NCBI GenBank assembly: GCA_903884105.1
Contig: CAISDJ010000088.1
Coordinates: 41,277-105,276, forward strand
From: an uncultured Pseudomonadota bacterium
Lineage (GTDB): Bacteria; Pseudomonadota; Gammaproteobacteria; Steroidobacterales; Steroidobacteraceae
Length of the DNA stretch: 64,000 nucleotides
Reading direction: 5' to 3'
Shown here: piece after piece, positions 1-7,506 of the stretch
How the letters are laid out: each line of letters begins with the position of its first letter
Numbering within the stretch: position 1 is the stretch's first letter
Translations under genes and position numbers: made by a program
Notes under the pieces: model-generated
Database searches by the model: none
What the model was told of the DNA's origin: nothing
What the model saw: only the letters and a program-made list of their open reading frames with translations

Positions 1-1347
1 GGTTCGGGACTGCGCAAGGATGACCTCGCGTATGTGTCGCTGGCGCTGCCATTCAGTGACACGCTGTCGTGGGACACCACTGCCTACCTGCACCAGAATG
101 AGGGACAGGGGCTCTGGGGTACGCCCTACACGCCCACTCCTGGCGGCGCACCGCTGACTGTGCGGACGACCGAGTACGACATCGAGCGCAATGGCCTCAC
201 GACCGCACTGACATGGACGGCGGGCAGCCACGAAGTCAACGGTGGCGTCTGGTACGAGGACAACGATTTCAACCAGGCGCGTCGCTTCTACGGTGAGCCG
301 AGCGCCGCTGCGCCAAGCCGCCCGGTCCTTGACTTCCAGAGCAACCCGCTCTTCACGCAATGGCAGTACGCGTTCAACACCAGGACGCTGCAGTGGCACC
401 TGCAGGACACGTGGAGCGTGAGCGACGCCCTGTCGCTCAACTTCGGCTTCAAGTCAGCCGTGGTCAAGAACGAGGCCACGCCAGTGCTCGTCGCGAGTTC
501 GAGCGTCAACCGGTTCAGCCAGATCGAATCGAAGGAATCCTTCCTGCCACAGGTCGGTTTCGCCTACAGCCTGTCCGGCGGAAATGAGCTCTTCGGGGGC
601 TATTCGGAGAACATGCGGGCATTCGTGTCGGCCGCGACTGCGGGCCCGTTTGGCACGACCCAGGCCGGCTTCAATGCCATCAGTGACACGCTGCAACCGG
701 AAACCTCGAAGACACTCGAACTGGGCTGGCGCTTCCGCAATGCTGCACTCCAGGGCGTGGTGTCCGCTTACCTGGTGCAGTTCGATGACCGTCTCCTTTC
801 GATCTCGCTCGGGGCCGGCATTGTTGGTGCCCCCGCCGCGCTGGCGAATGTGGGCAAGGTGGAATCCATCGGTATCGAAACCGGATTGCTCTGGCAGTTT
901 GCCGATCGCTGGAGCCTCTTCGGGAGCTACAGCTACAACGACTCGCAGTACAAGGACGATGTCGTCAGCGGCACCGGAGCGATCACGCGGACCGGTGGCA
1001 AGCAGGTGGTGGACGCGCCGGAGAACATGCTCAAGGCTGAGTTGGGGTACGACAGCGGCACTCTGTTCGGCAAGCTCGGGCTCGACTTCGTCGACGATCG
1101 CTATTTCAGCTATCTCAACGACCAGTCGGTTGACTCGCGCACGCTGCTCGACTTGTCACTCGGGTATCGGTTCCGGCAGTTCCCGGTCTTCAAGGAACTC
1201 ACGGCCCAGTTGAACGTGGCGAATCTGATGGACGAACAGTACATCTCGACGATCGGTTCGAATGGCTTCGGCAACAGCGGTGACTCGCAGACGCTGCTGA
1301 CGGGCGCGCCGCGGCAATACTTCTTCACGCTGAACGCGCGGTTCTGA
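1..1347 (+). CDS. TonB-dependent outer-membrane receptor, C-terminal part (5' end outside window)
   Basis: The frame is open from base 1, so the true start lies upstream and only the last 448 codons are present. The protein has the alternating aromatic/polar strands of a 22-strand receptor barrel, a late motif NVANLMDEQY typical of the last TonB-receptor strands, and ends in Phe (FFTLNARF), the terminal aromatic recognised by the outer-membrane assembly machinery. The plug and TonB box are outside the window, so the substrate cannot be read. The stop is 2 bases before the TTG start of the PhoD-like phosphatase. The two are probably one transcription unit, suggesting uptake of a phosphorylated or phosphate-related ligand, which is inference only. 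Confidence 0.9.
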   Translation, partial: GSGLRKDDLAYVSLALPFSDTLSWDTTAYLHQNEGQGLWGTPYTPTPGGAPLTVRTTEYDIERNGLTTALTWTAGSHEVNGGVWYEDNDFNQARRFYGEPSAAAPSRPVLDFQSNPLFTQWQYAFNTRTLQWHLQDTWSVSDALSLNFGFKSAVVKNEATPVLVASSSVNRFSQIESKESFLPQVGFAYSLSGGNELFGGYSENMRAFVSAATAGPFGTTQAGFNAISDTLQPETSKTLELGWRFRNAALQGVVSAYLVQFDDRLLSISLGAGIVGAPAALANVGKVESIGIETGLLWQFADRWSLFGSYSYNDSQYKDDVVSGTGAITRTGGKQVVDAPENMLKAELGYDSGTLFGKLGLDFVDDRYFSYLNDQSVDSRTLLDLSLGYRFRQFPVFKELTAQLNVANLMDEQYISTIGSNGFGNSGDSQTLLTGAPRQYFFTLNARF

Positions 1348-1349
1348 CC

Positions 1350-2498
1350 TTGGCGGGCCACGATCCGGAACGCCGCGAGTGGGTGCGGCGGTCCCTGCTT
1401 CTTGCAGGGGCCGCCGCCACCGGCATTCTGCCGCGGCTGGCGCCAGCCGCCGAGGCGGCGTCGCTCGTGTCCGACCCACATCGGGCGCAGGGCGCCACAC
1501 TGACCCGGATCGCCTTCGGATCCTGCGCCAAGGAGTCGAAGGAGCAACCCATCTGGGAGGCGATCCTGGCGCGCAAGCCCGAGCTGTTCCTGTTTCTTGG
1601 CGACAACATTTACGGTGATACCCGTGACATGGCGGTGCTGCGCGAGAAGTACGGACAACTCGCCGCCAAGCCGGGATTCCAGAAACTGAAGGCAACGACG
1701 CCCCTGGTCGCGATCTGGGATGATCATGACTTCGGCGAGAATGATGCGGGAGGCGACTATCCGATGAAGGCGGAGTCGCGACAGTTGTTTCTGGAATTCT
1801 GGGGCGAGCCAGCAAATTCTCCACGGCGCGACCGTGACGGCGTTTACGCAGCGTATGTATTCGGCCCACGAGGCAAGCGGGTGCAGGTCATCATGCCCGA
1901 CCTGCGCTATAACCGGACCCCGATCCTGCCGGTCGATCTCGCCGGGGCAAAGTACGAAGACTGGGCGAGGCAAAAGGCTGACGCTGACCAGCCGGTACCC
2001 GGACCCTACGCACGCAATCCGGACCCCTCGGCGACCATGTTGGGCGAGCGGCAATGGCAGTGGCTCGAGCAGCAGCTGCGCGTCCCCGCCGACGTGCGGA
2101 TATTCGCATCGAGTCTGCAGGTCCTTGCAGATCCTCCCGGCTGGGAAGCCTGGATCAACTATGCTCGTGACCACCAGAGGCTGGTCGAGCTCCTGCGCCG
2201 CACTCAGGCCAGTGGCGTGATCTTCATCAGCGGCGACACCCACTACGCAGAGTTGTCCCACTACGACTTGAATGTTCCCTACCCGCTATGGGATCTCACT
2301 TCCAGCGGGCTTACGGAAGTCTGGCCGGTCGTTCCGCCCAACGCCAACCGTGTCGGGCAGGTCCTCAGGGAACCCAACTTTGGCTGGATCGAGATCGACT
2401 GGAGTGGCCGCGATCCGCGAATCGTTCTGCAGGCGCTCGACATCGACGGCAAGGTACGGATGGAGCAGGAACTGAGGCGCTCGCACCTCGCCATCTGA
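1350..2498 (+). CDS. PhoD-like alkaline phosphatase/phosphodiesterase, Tat-exported
   Basis: 382 residues starting at TTG two bases after the receptor stop. A twin-arginine signal is visible (RRSLLLAGAAATGIL, residues 13-27) with an Ala-rich cleavage region near residue 35. The metallophosphatase motifs of the PhoD family follow in order: GSC (57-59), GDNIYGD (84-90), WDDHDFGEND (123-132), MLGERQWQWLEQQL (230-243) and SGDTHYAEL (294-302). PhoD enzymes cleave phosphodiesters or monoesters in the periplasm with Fe/Ca centres. The protein is shorter than Bacillus PhoD, as in many proteobacterial members. The exact substrate is unknown; coupling to the preceding TonB receptor suggests scavenging. 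It is convergent with yebC, separated by only 12 bases. Confidence 0.88.
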   Translation: MAGHDPERREWVRRSLLLAGAAATGILPRLAPAAEAASLVSDPHRAQGATLTRIAFGSCAKESKEQPIWEAILARKPELFLFLGDNIYGDTRDMAVLREKYGQLAAKPGFQKLKATTPLVAIWDDHDFGENDAGGDYPMKAESRQLFLEFWGEPANSPRRDRDGVYAAYVFGPRGKRVQVIMPDLRYNRTPILPVDLAGAKYEDWARQKADADQPVPGPYARNPDPSATMLGERQWQWLEQQLRVPADVRIFASSLQVLADPPGWEAWINYARDHQRLVELLRRTQASGVIFISGDTHYAELSHYDLNVPYPLWDLTSSGLTEVWPVVPPNANRVGQVLREPNFGWIEIDWSGRDPRIVLQALDIDGKVRMEQELRRSHLAI

Positions 2499-2510
2499 CG
2501 CAGGCGATCT

Positions 2511-3233
2511 TCACACCAGCGTGTGGAAGACCTTCTGCACGTCCTCATCTTGTTCGAGCTTGTCGATCAGCGTCAGGACTTCGGTGGCCTGCTCTTCGGG
2601 CAGTTCGGTCGGCGTCAGGCACACATACTCCTGCTCGGACGACAGCGGCGTGATGCCGCGATCTTCAAGCGCCTTCTGCAGCGGGCCGAAATCGCCAAAG
2701 GCGCAGCGGATGACGATCTGTGGCTCGCCCTTCTCGTCGGTGCTCTCGCCCATCTCCTCGAGGCCGTGGTCGATCAGGTACAGCTCGAGGTCGTCGCTGT
2801 CGATGCCGTCCGGCTTCAGGCGGAACACGCCCATCTTCTTGAACAGGAAGCTGACGCTGCCCGTGCTACCCATGTTGCCGCCGTGATTCGAGAAGATGTT
2901 GCGGATATTGCCGACGGTGCGCGTCGGGTTGTCGGTGGCGGCGTCCACGAGGACGGCCACGCCATGCGGCGCATAGCCTTCGTACACGACCTCGTGGTAG
3001 TTCTCGGCTTCCTTGCCGGAGGCCCGCTTGATGGCAGCTTCCACCTTGTCCTTCGGCATGTTGAGCGCGCGCGAGTTCTGGATCACGCGCCTCAAGGTCG
3101 AGTTCGAGTTCGGGTCGTTGCCGCCCGATTTCACCGCGATCGCGATTTCCTTGGAGATGCGCGCGAACTGCTTCGCCATCTTGTTCCAGCGGGCGAACAT
3201 CACGTGCTTGCGAGTTTCGAATATGCGTCCCAT
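2511..3233 (-). CDS. yebC: YebC/PmpR family DNA-binding regulatory or translation-assisting protein
   Basis: 240 residues beginning [20 protein letters not shown], close to the family's usual length. The open frame extends upstream, but the ATG at 3233 gives the expected YebC N-terminus. Family hallmarks are the [14 protein letters not shown] segment, [16 protein letters not shown], the [22 protein letters not shown] block, and the acidic C-terminal domain ending in KVFHTLV. YebC proteins were described as transcriptional regulators and more recently as helping ribosomes through proline-rich stretches. In many gammaproteobacteria the gene sits next to ruvC; here it follows nnrU by 41 bases on the same strand. 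Identity is firm, the cellular role less so. Confidence 0.93.
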   Translation of the reverse strand: MGRIFETRKHVMFARWNKMAKQFARISKEIAIAVKSGGNDPNSNSTLRRVIQNSRALNMPKDKVEAAIKRASGKEAENYHEVVYEGYAPHGVAVLVDAATDNPTRTVGNIRNIFSNHGGNMGSTGSVSFLFKKMGVFRLKPDGIDSDDLELYLIDHGLEEMGESTDEKGEPQIVIRCAFGDFGPLQKALEDRGITPLSSEQEYVCLTPTELPEEQATEVLTLIDKLEQDEDVQKVFHTLV

Positions 3234-3274
3234 GACTGTTCTCTTTGGGGCTGTTTCCGTTTCTGGATCGGGGA

Positions 3275-3847
3275 TCAGGTCAGCGGCGAGACGCCGAGCA
3301 CCAGGCGGTGCAGGACGAACACGGTGGCGAGGTAGACCACCACCCCGACAATGATCGCAGATGCATCGTTGAAGCGCCTGATCGGGATGTTGGGTGCTGG
3401 CCTGGGCGGGCGCCGCTTCAGTGAAATCCTGAGCACGACCGCCCACGCCAGCAGCGAACCGAACAGGATCACCTCGTGCAGCATGCCGTTGGCCAGCAGG
3501 TGCGCGAGTGCCCAGAGCTTGACCGCCACCAGCATCGGGTGCTTGAAGATCGCACGGATCTTCCCGGGCACATACGCACCGATGAGTAGCGGGAACATTG
3601 GCAGCGTGAGCAGCGGTGCGACCGCGCGCATCCAGGCGGAAGGGACGTAGACGACTACGGGCGTGTGTCGGGCCAGTGTATAGCCCCAGATGATCAGCGC
3701 GAGGCCAGCGAGGCTTGCGAGCGAGTAGGCGCCCTTCCAGCGGCCCTCGCCCAAGCGGGCAGCCATGCCGTCACGCCAGGCGGGTGCCACGATCGAGACC
3801 GCATGGGTCCCCAGGAACAGGACCAGCCCCAGAATCAGCAAAAGCAT
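3275..3847 (-). CDS. nnrU: NnrU family integral membrane protein
   Basis: 190 residues with about five or six hydrophobic segments. The N-terminal helix carries [10 protein letters not shown], and the middle has [22 protein letters not shown] followed by a leucine-rich helix and the basic ISLKRR, a pattern typical of NnrU. NnrU was first seen near denitrification genes and is needed in some strains for nitrite/nitric oxide reduction; no denitrification gene is present here, so the local role is unknown. It is related to the isoprenylcysteine methyltransferase/NnrU membrane fold. It probably shares a transcript with the downstream yebC. Confidence 0.82.
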   Translation of the reverse strand: MLLLILGLVLFLGTHAVSIVAPAWRDGMAARLGEGRWKGAYSLASLAGLALIIWGYTLARHTPVVVYVPSAWMRAVAPLLTLPMFPLLIGAYVPGKIRAIFKHPMLVAVKLWALAHLLANGMLHEVILFGSLLAWAVVLRISLKRRPPRPAPNIPIRRFNDASAIIVGVVVYLATVFVLHRLVLGVSPLT

Positions 3848-4000
3848 GTGTTAGCGAACCTCTGTCCTGCGATGCGCTCGCGACGGCCGGGGGCAATGCC
3901 CCGTGGCCCGGAGTCGGCGGGCGGCATGATACCGATCCCGGCAAGCGCTGACTAACCGGATGATGCAATGGGCTTTGCCTCTCCCTGCCAACCGGGCCGA

Positions 4001-4768
4001 TCAGTGGGCGAAGCCGCCCTCGTAGATCAGCAGCAAGCCGTTCAGGAGCAGGCTGACTTCCGAGATTCGGTAAAAGACGACGTGGCTGACGCGGGACTGG
4101 AGCCAGCGTCCCAGGTGGATGCCGATCGGGACGACCGGGACCAGTGCGAGGCTCGTGAGCAGGTTTGCCGTGGAAAACTGCCCGAGGTAGGCGTAAGGCA
4201 CCAGCTTGATCGCGTTCATGACCAGGAAGCAGACGCCCATGGTGGCGATGAAGCGGCTCTGCGGCAGCTTGAGGGGCAACAGGTAAACCATCATCGGCGG
4301 ACCGCCTGCGTGCGCTACGAAGCTCGTAAGGCCCGATACCGCAGACCAGAATCCGCCCTTGAGCCGCGACTGGGAAGCAGCAGCCTGGCGGGCGGCCAGC
4401 CGGAACCAGCTGTTGAGCGTGAACAGCACGGCGATGGAGCCGACCAGCACGAGGATGGTCGCGTCGCTCACGGTGCCGAACAGCACTGCGCCGGCGCCGA
4501 TGCCGACCAGCGCTCCTGGCAGGATCGTCTTCAGCGTGGGTCGGTCCCACGCGCCCCAGTACACCTTGACGCCCCACCAGTCGATGACGCACAGCAGGGG
4601 CAGCACGATCGCTGCTGCTTGCACGGGCGACATCGCCAGCGACATCAGCGGGACGCCCATCGCGCCGAAGCTGCCGGGAAAACCGCTCTTCGCAATGCCG
4701 AGCAGCAGCACGGCCGTGATGCCCGCGAGATAGAAGTGGGGATCGGACAGCAGGAGCGGCAGTTGCAT
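4001..4768 (-). CDS. Sulfite exporter TauE/SafE family permease
   Basis: 255 residues, almost entirely hydrophobic, with about eight predicted membrane helices. It has the TauE/SafE signatures AKSGFPGSFGAMGVPLMSLAM near the N-terminus (about residues 26-46) and GLTSFVAHAGGPPMMVYLLP in the middle, with a Gly-rich repeat in each half as expected for this inverted-repeat fold. Members export sulfite, sulfoacetate or related organic anions across the inner membrane. No sulfonate catabolic gene is nearby, so the substrate is undetermined. It starts 3 bases after the stop of the diguanylate cyclase and is likely cotranscribed with it. Confidence 0.87.
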   Translation of the reverse strand: MQLPLLLSDPHFYLAGITAVLLLGIAKSGFPGSFGAMGVPLMSLAMSPVQAAAIVLPLLCVIDWWGVKVYWGAWDRPTLKTILPGALVGIGAGAVLFGTVSDATILVLVGSIAVLFTLNSWFRLAARQAAASQSRLKGGFWSAVSGLTSFVAHAGGPPMMVYLLPLKLPQSRFIATMGVCFLVMNAIKLVPYAYLGQFSTANLLTSLALVPVVPIGIHLGRWLQSRVSHVVFYRISEVSLLLNGLLLIYEGGFAH

Positions 4769-4771
4769 CGA

Positions 4772-5965
4772 TCAGGAGGCCTGGTAGACGACGCTGCGGT
4801 TCTTGCCTTCAGCCTTGGCCCGGTACAACGCCTCATCTGCGCGCCGGTACATGCCATCGAAGTCGGCTGCGCCGGCTTCGATGCTGATGCCCACCGAGAC
4901 GCCGCAGGCAGGCTGGTTCTCGCTGGGAGCTGCCAGGCGATTGATGATCTGGGCTGCAATCTTCGCGGCGGCTGCCTCATTGCAGCGGGGGGCAACGATC
5001 AGAAACTCGTCTCCACCGATACGAGCGGCAATGTCGTCGCCCCGTACGGTCGCGCGGATCGTCGAGGCGAGACGGGTGATGGCGGCGTCGCCGGCGGCAT
5101 GTCCCAGGGTGTCGTTGATGGTCTTCAGGCCATCGATATCCACGAGTAGCGCAGCGTGCGTGGAGTCCGGGTCCGTCAGCATTCTCGAGACGGCATTGAG
5201 CGCGCCACGCCGGTTGAGCAGGCCGGTCAATTCGTCCCGGATCGACGTGTCGTAGTGCCGTTGCATCTGGTTGTGCAGATCGAAGTGGTAGCTCGCTACC
5301 AGGAAACCGATCATCAGTGAGACGAGGCCCACTGCAACCAGGCTGCCGACACCAATCGGGCGGAAGCGTTCCTCCTGGGCGAGGTAGTAACCCAGGTCGA
5401 AATCGATGCCAACGAAGCCGCTGTAGCGTCCCTGGCTGTCGCGGATGGGCGCATGGCCCGTCAGGAAGTAGCCGTAGTCGTCAACCTGGAACCAAGGTGT
5501 CACCCACGTGTTCCCGGCACTGAGTTGCTGCAGCCAGTCGCTGCTGTACTCGCTGCGGAGCTCGAAGCGCTCCATGTACGCGGACGTGCGCAGATTGTGC
5601 TTGGCTGTCAACGCCGGTGAGGCGCTGGTATCGAGGACGAAAAAGGTCTCCCCCTGCCTGTCGACCATCGTGTAGACGTAGAAGGCATCGGGAATGGCCG
5701 AGTGGAAGCGGACCAGCGGCAGGAGAGCGCGGGCGTAGAGCTCGGGCGAATAGTTCACGGGGTCCAGCAGCAGCCGGTGCAGGTCGCCGTCCACGGTGCT
5801 GGCGGCGAGTTGCGCCACTTCGGCAACATGCAGGCGCAGGACTTCGAGCCGGGCGCGCTGGGCCAGCCATTGCGGCGCGGCGACGATGGTTACCATGACC
5901 AGCGCGGCAATGCCTGCAGCAGCCAGGAATACCCCGGGCTCGAAGGGACGACGGCGAAAGAACAT
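4772..5965 (-). CDS. Membrane-anchored diguanylate cyclase with periplasmic Cache-like sensor
   Basis: 397 residues from the ATG at 5965; an in-frame GTG at 5989 would add eight residues but has no better ribosome site. The order is: basic MFFRRRP, one membrane helix (about 10-30), a roughly 170-residue periplasmic region with Cache-type pattern (SGFVGIDFDLGYY), a second membrane helix (about 202-224), then a GGDEF domain. The catalytic GGDEF is intact at about 317-321, preceded by RGDD five residues upstream, the canonical c-di-GMP inhibitory I-site. It is therefore predicted to be an active, product-inhibited c-di-GMP synthase responding to an external ligand. The ligand is unknown. Confidence 0.92.
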   Translation of the reverse strand: MFFRRRPFEPGVFLAAAGIAALVMVTIVAAPQWLAQRARLEVLRLHVAEVAQLAASTVDGDLHRLLLDPVNYSPELYARALLPLVRFHSAIPDAFYVYTMVDRQGETFFVLDTSASPALTAKHNLRTSAYMERFELRSEYSSDWLQQLSAGNTWVTPWFQVDDYGYFLTGHAPIRDSQGRYSGFVGIDFDLGYYLAQEERFRPIGVGSLVAVGLVSLMIGFLVASYHFDLHNQMQRHYDTSIRDELTGLLNRRGALNAVSRMLTDPDSTHAALLVDIDGLKTINDTLGHAAGDAAITRLASTIRATVRGDDIAARIGGDEFLIVAPRCNEAAAAKIAAQIINRLAAPSENQPACGVSVGISIEAGAADFDGMYRRADEALYRAKAEGKNRSVVYQAS

Positions 5966-6176
5966 GGGGTCTCGCGAGCTCCGGCACACAGGGGGTGCTG
6001 CCCGTGGCTATGGAGGGAATTGTCGCACAGGTCTGATAGGGAACAGGGGATAGGGGATAGCACGGAACCCGAGGATCAGATCCTTGCGCCAGCGTTGCCG
6101 GGAACGCTGGCTAGTCATCGCGCAGTATCCTTGCTCTTTGGCGCTGTCCCCTCTCTTTGAAAAAGGGCCCGATCGC

Positions 6177-6435
6177 ATGAGCGCTAGATCGTCAGTCTGG
6201 AGGCCCATATCCTGCAGCAGCAGGCACTGCACCCGCGGGCGAGCGGCAGCAGAAGCTTGACGTCCTCGCCAACGACATCCACCCGCGCACGCCCGTCATC
6301 ATGGGCAGTGCGGACGAAGTCGATCACGTCGTGGCCCACCTATGGGACAGCGATAGCAGGCCGAACGGCGCTGAAACTGGCAAACTGCTGGTATGCCGCG
6401 CCCAGGGCCCTGCAATCTGGAAACACATCGAATGA
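6177..6435 (+). pseudogene. Decayed fructose-1,6-bisphosphatase (class I) remnant with internal deletions
   Basis: Three short pieces in the correct order look like class I FBPase but are not in one frame. Bases 6194-6247 encode SLEAHILQQQALHPRASG, like the family N-terminus. Bases 6241-6279, in another frame, encode ERQQKLDVLANDI, like the GEQQKKLDVxAN block. The same frame then runs directly into HPRTPVIMGSADEVDHVVAH and ends at 6435, resembling the family C-terminus (IHxRxPVxxGSxxEVxxV). Roughly 250 residues between the last two blocks, including the catalytic metal and substrate sites, are missing. The TGA overlaps the ATG of the next gene. The assignment rests on remembered family motifs; a short chance resemblance is possible but the collinearity argues against it. 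Confidence 0.66.
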
Positions 6436-6887
6436 TCAGTCAACCGGCGCTCACGCGCCTCGTCGTCCGCAATCTGGCATTCCTCGCAGCGTTCGCGCTC
6501 CTCGGAAGCACGGCGGTATTGGCAGCCGGGAACGCCGACCGCGGCAAGCAGAAATTCAAGGCTACCTGCGAGGTCTGCCATTTCGCCCTGCGCGGCGCAA
6601 CGCGTAACGATGAACTGACCAAGATCGGGCCAAACCTATACGGTGTAGTCGGCCGGGCAGCCGGGACACACAAGGGATTTCGCTATTCGGCTGCGATGAA
6701 GTCGTCCGGAATCACGTGGACGGAAGCGGAATTAAGGCGCTATATCCTTGCGCCCCAGCAGGTCATTCCGAACGTTCGCATGAGCTTCCCGGGGGTCGGC
6801 AACGCCCAGGATATCGACGATCTGGTGGCCTATCTGGCTACACGCCGCCATACAGGTTCCCCAGGTACGCAGTCAGCCGCCCCATGA
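6432..6887 (+). CDS. Secreted class I cytochrome c
   Basis: 151 residues from ATG 6432. A Sec signal peptide occupies about residues 1-31, ending VLAA. One haem attachment motif CEVCH follows, then the GPNLYGVVGR and SAAMKSSGITW blocks and a likely axial methionine in RMSFPG, as in cytochrome c2-like mono-haem proteins. It is predicted to carry electrons in the periplasm. The start overlaps the stop of the fbp remnant, and the 3' end overlaps the oppositely oriented 161-residue membrane gene by 50 bases. Proximity to that membrane module suggests, without proving, a redox link. Confidence 0.9.
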   Translation: MISQPALTRLVVRNLAFLAAFALLGSTAVLAAGNADRGKQKFKATCEVCHFALRGATRNDELTKIGPNLYGVVGRAAGTHKGFRYSAAMKSSGITWTEAELRRYILAPQQVIPNVRMSFPGVGNAQDIDDLVAYLATRRHTGSPGTQSAAP

Positions 6888-7323
6888 TGATCACGAAGGC
6901 CCAAGTCGCGCACGCGGCGCCGCATCGCTTCAGTCCCGTGGACGAAACGGCCCCGGTGGCCTGCCACTGAGTTGCCTCGAGACGCAACGTCTTCAGGAAC
7001 ATCACGGTAAAGATGATGCCGATGACAACCAGCGTGAACTTCGTATCGAAGACCCAGTCGCGGACATACTTCGGCGGCTTCGACATCCACAGCGTCAGGC
7101 CGCTGTAGAACTGGCAGACAACGCCCGCCCACACATAGGGGGCCAGCTTTTCCAGCGACGTATACGGAATGGTCCGGAAGAAGCCGAACAGCCTGAGGCC
7201 GATGATGAACATGAGACCGGCGACGATCGCGCTGCCGAAGGCGTGCAACGTCAACGCGAAAGGCCATCCCCACGATGCGGTGACCCACTCCGAGTACGAG
7301 GTCGTCTCCAGCCATTCGAGCAC
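6838..7323 (-). CDS. Small polytopic membrane protein (DUF6644-like)
   Basis: 161 residues, GTG start at 7323 preceded by AAGGGGA. About four hydrophobic segments. Conserved features are ALTLHAFGSAIVAGLMF, LRLFGFFR, SGLTLWMSKPPKYVRD and the C-terminal VIIMGRLTAYLG. The same pattern recurs in the C-terminal third of the 471-residue protein upstream on this strand and in the protein at 41191-41679, so all three belong to one family, which I would place with DUF6644/CopD-like membrane proteins. The family has no established function; the conserved His in LHAFG could bind haem or metal. It is the last gene of a leftward three-gene unit and overlaps the cytochrome c gene tail to tail. Confidence 0.75.
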   Translation of the reverse strand: MLEWLETTSYSEWVTASWGWPFALTLHAFGSAIVAGLMFIIGLRLFGFFRTIPYTSLEKLAPYVWAGVVCQFYSGLTLWMSKPPKYVRDWVFDTKFTLVVIGIIFTVMFLKTLRLEATQWQATGAVSSTGLKRCGAACATWAFVIIMGRLTAYLGNLYGGV

Positions 7324-7367
7324 TTTACTGTCCCCTTAATAATGCAATCGGTGTGTATTGCTGCGAA

Positions 7368-7487
7368 TCAGGACGGACGATCGGCCTGGTTGGCGACCCT
7401 GTCCAGACGGAGCAGCGCGAACAGCGCAATTCCGAGTACCAGGGTTACGACGCCGGTTGTCGCCAGGAGCAGCTGAATCTGAAACAT
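7368..7487 (-). CDS. Single-span small membrane protein (39 aa)
   Basis: A short frame starting ATG at 7487, preceded by a good ribosome site (GAGGAAG, about 5 bases upstream), and ending TGA at 7368. The peptide begins MFQIQLLLATTGVVTLVLGI, continues with a second hydrophobic stretch to about residue 26, and ends in a charged tail (RLDRVANQADRPS). This is the profile of a small subunit with one membrane helix and a soluble C-terminus. It lies 19 bases after the stop of the 471-residue membrane protein and 44 bases before the 161-residue one, so it fills the gap in a three-gene unit. Function is unknown; it may be a small accessory subunit. Confidence 0.68.
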   Translation of the reverse strand: MFQIQLLLATTGVVTLVLGIALFALLRLDRVANQADRPS

Positions 7488-7506
7488 GGTTCTTCCTCAC
7501 GGCCTC

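Noticed and set aside
3968..5149. Long plus-strand frame opposite the TauE/SafE and diguanylate cyclase genes
   Set aside because: Highly charged, repetitive His/Gln/Asp-rich translation with no domain; the opposite-strand genes have clear motifs.
6035..6060. Short direct repeats (AGGGGAT) upstream of the fbp remnant
   Set aside because: Only two or three units, no array or regulatory context; likely chance or minor slippage.
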